Positions 59,701 through 64,000 of a DNA stretch of 64,000 bases are shown here, piece by piece; positions within the stretch are counted from its first letter, which is position 1, and every line of letters begins with the position of its first letter. This DNA comes from Channallabes apus (Eukaryota; Chordata; Actinopteri; Siluriformes; Clariidae). The stretch spans positions 1,671,347-1,735,346 of the forward strand of contig CM060107.1 of the NCBI GenBank assembly GCA_030522415.1, in the 5' to 3' direction. Under the pieces are notes generated by a model that saw nothing but the letters and a program-made list of their open reading frames with translations, did no database searches and was not told the DNA's origin. The translations under genes and the position numbers were made by a program.

Positions 59701-62367
59701 TCAAAGGGGCCCCCCCCATTGTCCACTTTGACTTGGTGGAGGTGGTTGATCGTGTCTTTGGTTTGGTTGGTTTTGTCCTCTCCATGTGTCTGACCAGCCA
59801 GATTGTTGTGTAGCCGGCGAATTTTGGTCTGACTGTGATCCTTGAGGTCCTCGGGGTCCCAATGTTTGTCCTTGCTGTTCAGATCTTTCCACTCTGTCTC
59901 CCCACAGGAAACTGACATGGGGACAGTCTCTTCTAATGTGGCGTAAATCACCACAAGCCCAACATCCTCTTCCTCGGCCTCTGCCATATTGGGGTGGTCT
60001 TGTCATTCGATGTCCTGGTGTATACGTTTGTCTTGGAGGATTTTGAGGATAAGGTGATTGTGGATTCACCATAAGTGCAGCTTGTTTGGCAGCGGCTTCC
60101 TTCTCCTTCTTCTTTTCTTTTTCTTCTTGTTTGTTTCTTACAATTTCACCCAGTTGTGATTTACACAGTTGTGTCATCAAATTAGTGGACATTTCTTTTG
60201 CTTCTAATTTTGCCTTTCGATATTGATTGACGAAATGGATTATGTGGGCTTGAAATGTTTTCCAGGCCATGGTGTTGAGGCCAATCACTCCATCCAACTT
60301 TTCCTGTACTGAGAGTGGCAAAGTTTTCTTTAACATCATCCTGAACAAGCCCCTACTTGTATCATTTTCATCCCAATGACCACCAGTTTCATCTCTCCAG
60401 GCATCTTGGAAGTTTTGTATGAACTTGACTACATTTTCTTCTTCAGCCAGTTTGATAGTTTCCAACCGTCCTGGATCCATTTTTGTGGGATACATTTTCC
60501 TTAGAGCTTCCCAGATATTGTTTCTGTTGGGTCCCAATGGGAAATGATCATATCTGGCATCTTCAGCCTCAGGCGGCATTCCAGCTTCTTGAAGAACCTC
60601 GGTGGTTTTGTTTTTTCCGATGGTTTGACCTAGTATGGCCTTGATGTCTCCAAGGGCCAGTTGGTGGCCCATTGTTTTTTCTTCAAATTGGGTGATCCAT
60701 CTTTGTGCTCCTTCACACAGATCTGGAAGCCTGCCTATGAGACCAGTCACATCCATAAAAGACCATGGGACATAGTGCAGTGCTGTTCCTTTTACTATTA
60801 GTGGACACTGGGATGAGGAGGTTGCAGGCTCATCTTCATCTATTTGCCTTCTCCTTTCTTTTTCCCTTTGGCATTCTTCATGTTGAAAACATGTCTTGTT
60901 GCTGTATCGATCTGGTTGTTTCAGAGTGGATCTATCTCTCAGTACTCTCATAGTTTGGCTGGCTTTTTCCCCTTCCACATCCATATTTTCTTCTGTGCGG
61001 CTTGTTATATTTGCGTCTTGATTCTGTGATCGTAGACCATGTAGCCGCTTCTCTCTTCCTGTTTGTTGTTCAATACTATCTTCTTTTTCATTTAAGTGTC
61101 TTAATATTTCTTCATCATTGGGCTCTTCGTTTACAGCAGAACACTGCTCTCGTGTTGCATTGCTCTGCGCCATATCCTTCATATTGTATGCCATTTCATT
61201 TAAAGCTTTTAATAAGCTTTGACTTTCCTTCAAGGCTTCTCTGTGTACCTCAGTTAGGTTTATTTGTTTTGTTAATTCAGTGACAGTGTTTCCATTGAAA
61301 TCTTCAAGGATTTTCTGAAGAGATCTATCCTCTTCTTCTAATGGAGTGATTTTCACTTCTCCTTCCAGTTTGACTAATTGTCCTTGGTTGGTTACAGGTT
61401 TATCTTTTTCTTTGATGTTCTTTCTTTCTTCAAATTCTGACCGCAGGTTGGCAGAACTTTTTGGTCGTGTACTTGTTTCATTTTGTCGACGGATGAGTAG
61501 TTATTTTTCCAGGCTTGGTTTTTCACCAGGATGTGGGATCCATTGAGGTTTCATGGTTCCTTGCCCTCGTGGAGAACTGGTACTAGGATATTCATTCCAA
61601 TATGTTTGAGCATTCTTATCCATAACGTTTCTCCATGATTGGTCTGCAGGGAGGATTGAACTTTCTTCACTTGATAATCCTTTGGTCGCATGTCGTTCTG
61701 AGATGCTTTTTGAATCTGATGATACTTTTTGAAAGTGTGCTCTTCTTCCAGCCCCTCTACCAGCAGAATTTGGATTTAATTCCAGATCTGCTGATCTTGC
61801 TATTCCATTCAGTGTCCCATGAAATTGCAATTCTACATTTGTCCATTCATCTTCAATTGTTGTTACTCCCATCATCGGGATAGTAGGATATACTTTATTC
61901 TCCAGGGATTGTTCAGTGTTGTAGGGCGGTGGCCTCATGCACATCTCTGGTGATGGCGGAAATGTTTCTTTCTGTCCATCTTGCCTTTCTGTAAGTTCTT
62001 CTTGTTCACATTTGTCTTTCTGTTCGGTGTCCTTGATTTCTTTTTCTCTTTTTAATATTATATTCATCACTTGTTGTTCAGTTTTTTCCTGTTGCTTTTT
62101 CCGTCTACGCTGTCCTTCTTCTTTAAAATAGTCTATTATTTTTAACTTGAGTTTGAGTTTTTCTTCCATTTCTTTTTTCTTCTTTTCTGCTCCCCAGCTT
62201 ATGATTTTCTGTCTTAATTGGGTACATGTTTCCAAGTTGAATGACCCATTAATAGGCCATTGGTCTGAACATCCTTTTGTTTTGTCATGCCATTTCTTCA
62301 TATATTTTCTGATATCTTTCTCTAGTAGATGGTGTTGTTCAATTATAATGTCTACTGGTTTATCCAT
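59701..62367 (-). pseudogene. Retroviral gag with one nonsense codon
   Basis: From ATG 62367 the product has a lysine/glutamate-rich N-terminal part and a PPPY late-domain motif (about residues 146-149). TAA at 61501-61503 interrupts the frame, which then resumes. A capsid-like region follows, then a charged helix (EKEKKKEKEAAAK) and one CCHC knuckle (CWACGDLRHIRRDC, near 59950). The frame ends with TGA at 59701, just after an eight-G tract (minus strand, 59709-59716). Pro-pol is in another frame. The G tract is either a slippage site or the place of an indel. Confidence 0.82.
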
Positions 62368-63240
62368 TTTGGAATGATTCTATTAATTCATTCAAGATTT
62401 TATTTTAATTTTACTAATTATTTAATTATTATTATTTATTTATCTCTAATATATTTTATAAATTCTTATTTATTCTTTATTATCTAGTATTTGTTTATTT
62501 ATTTATTGGTAACAGGATCCTCTGTTCCCCACACTATGAAAGCATTTCCCCTTTGAATTTAACAATGACATGTAATTTTTATAGGGCACACTAGATGGCG
62601 CCACAGAGAATTACAACATAGCAGTAGAAACTACAACAATGGCGTTGAATAATGAGATCCTCACGTGCTTCCTCTACTCCGCCTCTAGACGTTTCTAAAT
62701 TAAGATCTACCACATGTTTTCACAGCCGCTTGCTTGTGAGCAGTTATGTTCCGTTTCTTTAGTTTAAATGGTTTTTAACATTGTATTTGAACATTTACAG
62801 ACAAAAATTCTAGTAAATATAGGTTTATCAGTAGCAGTCGTTATAATATTGTTTTAACATATGTCCAGATTTCATCTATATTTATTATAATAATAATAGC
62901 TTTTATAAGAATTTTTACTATGTGAAGTCTTCTCCCTCAGCAACCAGGCGTCCAAGTTGATCAACCAGACCGCTCCTTTGCTCGCCACAGGAGATTTCTT
63001 TTCCTCAATGTTCATGGTGCATGTTAGTCAGTTGTGTGCGCTGCTGTTTTCCTGATTCACCCACAGCCACGTCTGCTTCAACTCACTCAAACACAATGTA
63101 ATAACAATAACGGTTATCATTTTGATTAGATTCTACATATATATATATACATATACATATTTTATTTCTTTTATATTAATTAAATATTTATGTACTTTAT
63201 TATTAATCTCATTTTTGCTTCCTCATTTCTTACTCTGTAT
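62368..63240 (-). other. Retroviral leader, AT-rich part
   Basis: No gene was seen. A CTCF-core-like CACTAGATGGCGCC lies at 62589-62602. No primer-binding site could be assigned with confidence. Confidence 0.45.
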
Positions 63241-63246
63241 TTTAAC

Positions 63247-63651
63247 TTAAACAGTTCTACCACCGACATTTAATATGTACGTCTTCTTTTGAAGCCTTCT
63301 TTCTCTTCCCAAATAATATCTCCTTACAAACATATGCCCACCCCGAGTATGCGGGATTGAAAATACTATTTGCATCGGCAAGCATAACAAGTCCACGTTC
63401 ATTGCAGTTAATGCAAGAGCTATTAAATGTTCTGGAAACGGCGCATTCCTAAATAACTGCTCTTCCATCATCCGCTCTGTACCCCGTGTAACTCTAAGCA
63501 TGTGCTGTTCGGACATGGGTGCTTGTGAGGGAACCATTTGATAATAATATGGAATCCAAAAATTGGCATGTGTGTGTGCAGGGTTGATGCTTGGTGACTG
63601 TACTCTTCGTCCTCTTCTTCTCAGATTACTTGGGTCTCTGTCTTCTCTCAT
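63247..63651 (-). CDS. Leader ORF of the retrovirus, unknown function
   Basis: A 134-codon frame lies upstream of gag on the same strand. It has a basic N-terminus (NLRRRGRRVQ), then a mixed aromatic and hydrophobic middle, and ends RRLQKKTYILNVGGRTV. The frame is open upstream of the ATG as far as about 63727 and includes the first hairpin repeat. I do not recognise it. Walleye dermal sarcoma-type viruses have an accessory gene (orf C) in this position, but no similarity is claimed. Confidence 0.4.
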   Translation of the reverse strand: MREDRDPSNLRRRGRRVQSPSINPAHTHANFWIPYYYQMVPSQAPMSEQHMLRVTRGTERMMEEQLFRNAPFPEHLIALALTAMNVDLLCLPMQIVFSIPHTRGGHMFVRRYYLGRERRLQKKTYILNVGGRTV

Positions 63652-63660
63652 TACTCTATT

Positions 63661-64000
63661 TGTCTCTGGATTATTTCTCCAGAGCTCATTTAATATACTA
63701 ATGTCTTTATCTATGTCTCTGGATTATCTCTCCAGAGCTCATGCAACTTCTGCCCTCGTGCGCAAATACTTCTATTCAACTCTGCCAGATCTCACTTAAG
63801 AGATGTTCCAGGAGTGATATAGCTGTATTTGTCACCACAGGCAAGAAGCTATTCTATCTACTATGTCTCCGGATTATTTCTCCGGAGCTCATGCAACTTC
63901 CGCACTCGTGTGCAAGCACGTCTATCCAACTCTGCCAGATTCCATTTAAGGAATGTTCCAGGAGTGGTATAGCCACACTTGCCACCACAGGCAGGAAGTT
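63661..64000. repeat. 150-bp tandem repeat with conserved hairpins
   Basis: Two copies of a 150-bp unit (63711-63860 and 63861-64000, the second running off the window) plus a partial copy (63661-63710) are present. Each has a 7-bp stem, 7-base loop hairpin at 63664-63684, 63717-63737 and 63867-63887. The third carries a paired T:A to C:G change. Confidence 0.85.

Larger units (their letters stand above)
51871..64000 (-). mobile_element. Endogenous retrovirus (gamma/epsilon-like), incomplete in window
   Basis: The order on the minus strand is leader (64000-62368), gag, pro-pol, rearranged env pieces, then the 3' LTR. The protease and integrase types resemble gammaretro- and epsilonretrovirus-like fish ERVs. 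Multiple stops and an env rearrangement make it defective. The 5' LTR is not in the window. Confidence 0.82.

Noticed and set aside
62368..64000. 5' LTR of the retrovirus inside the window
   Set aside because: I found no match to the proposed 3' LTR (51871-53588) in this stretch.

Overview
The window looks like a teleost fish chromosome segment. The evidence is a finTRIM-type RING/B-box exon, metazoan replication-type histone genes with 3' stem-loops, fish L2, RTE (Rex3-like) and Tc1 elements, tRNA-derived SINEs, a chromovirus-type Gypsy element and an endogenous retrovirus. The species cannot be fixed from sequence alone. Base composition is AT-rich, and most of the window is nested mobile DNA.

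Region 1 (1-1.7 kb): the first coding exon of a finTRIM gene on the minus strand, head to head with a truncated copy of the same exon on the plus strand. Each has an ISRE-like GAAANNGAAA motif upstream. Region 2 (2.5-25 kb): a decayed replication-dependent histone cluster, all on the minus strand. H3 is split by a 2.7-kb LTR element with 332-bp LTRs and a near-perfect 5-bp target duplication. H2A has one nonsense codon. H1 is split by a LINE with a perfect 22-bp target duplication and also has frameshifts. H2B has a 5-bp deletion. Every histone gene present is broken, yet all four 3' stem-loops persist. Rex3-like, Tc1 and SINE pieces fill the spacers.

Region 3 (25-33.3 kb): SINE and LINE tails, a nearly full-length L2-group LINE with an open 628-residue RT frame, a Tc1 fragment and a solo LTR. 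Region 4 (about 33.7-51.86 kb) is the most interesting. A 13-exon minus-strand gene predicts a 443-residue coiled-coil plus BEN-domain protein. It lies divergently from a 4-exon plus-strand gene for an EnSpm/CACTA-like (Tnp2-type) transposase. Both are bounded by AT-rich palindromic subterminal-like repeat arrays. I read this as one large composite DNA transposon carrying a BEN-domain accessory gene. A young Gypsy element, an L2 LINE, a SINE, a palindromic MITE and a piggyBac-like MITE have since inserted in its introns. All splice phases of the BEN gene close.

Region 5 (51.87-64 kb): a minus-strand endogenous retrovirus that seems to have inserted into the right subterminal region. It has a 3' LTR, a rearranged env, pro-pol and gag each with breaks, and a long leader. 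The leader holds an extra ORF and repeated hairpins with a compensatory base change. Its 5' LTR lies beyond the window.
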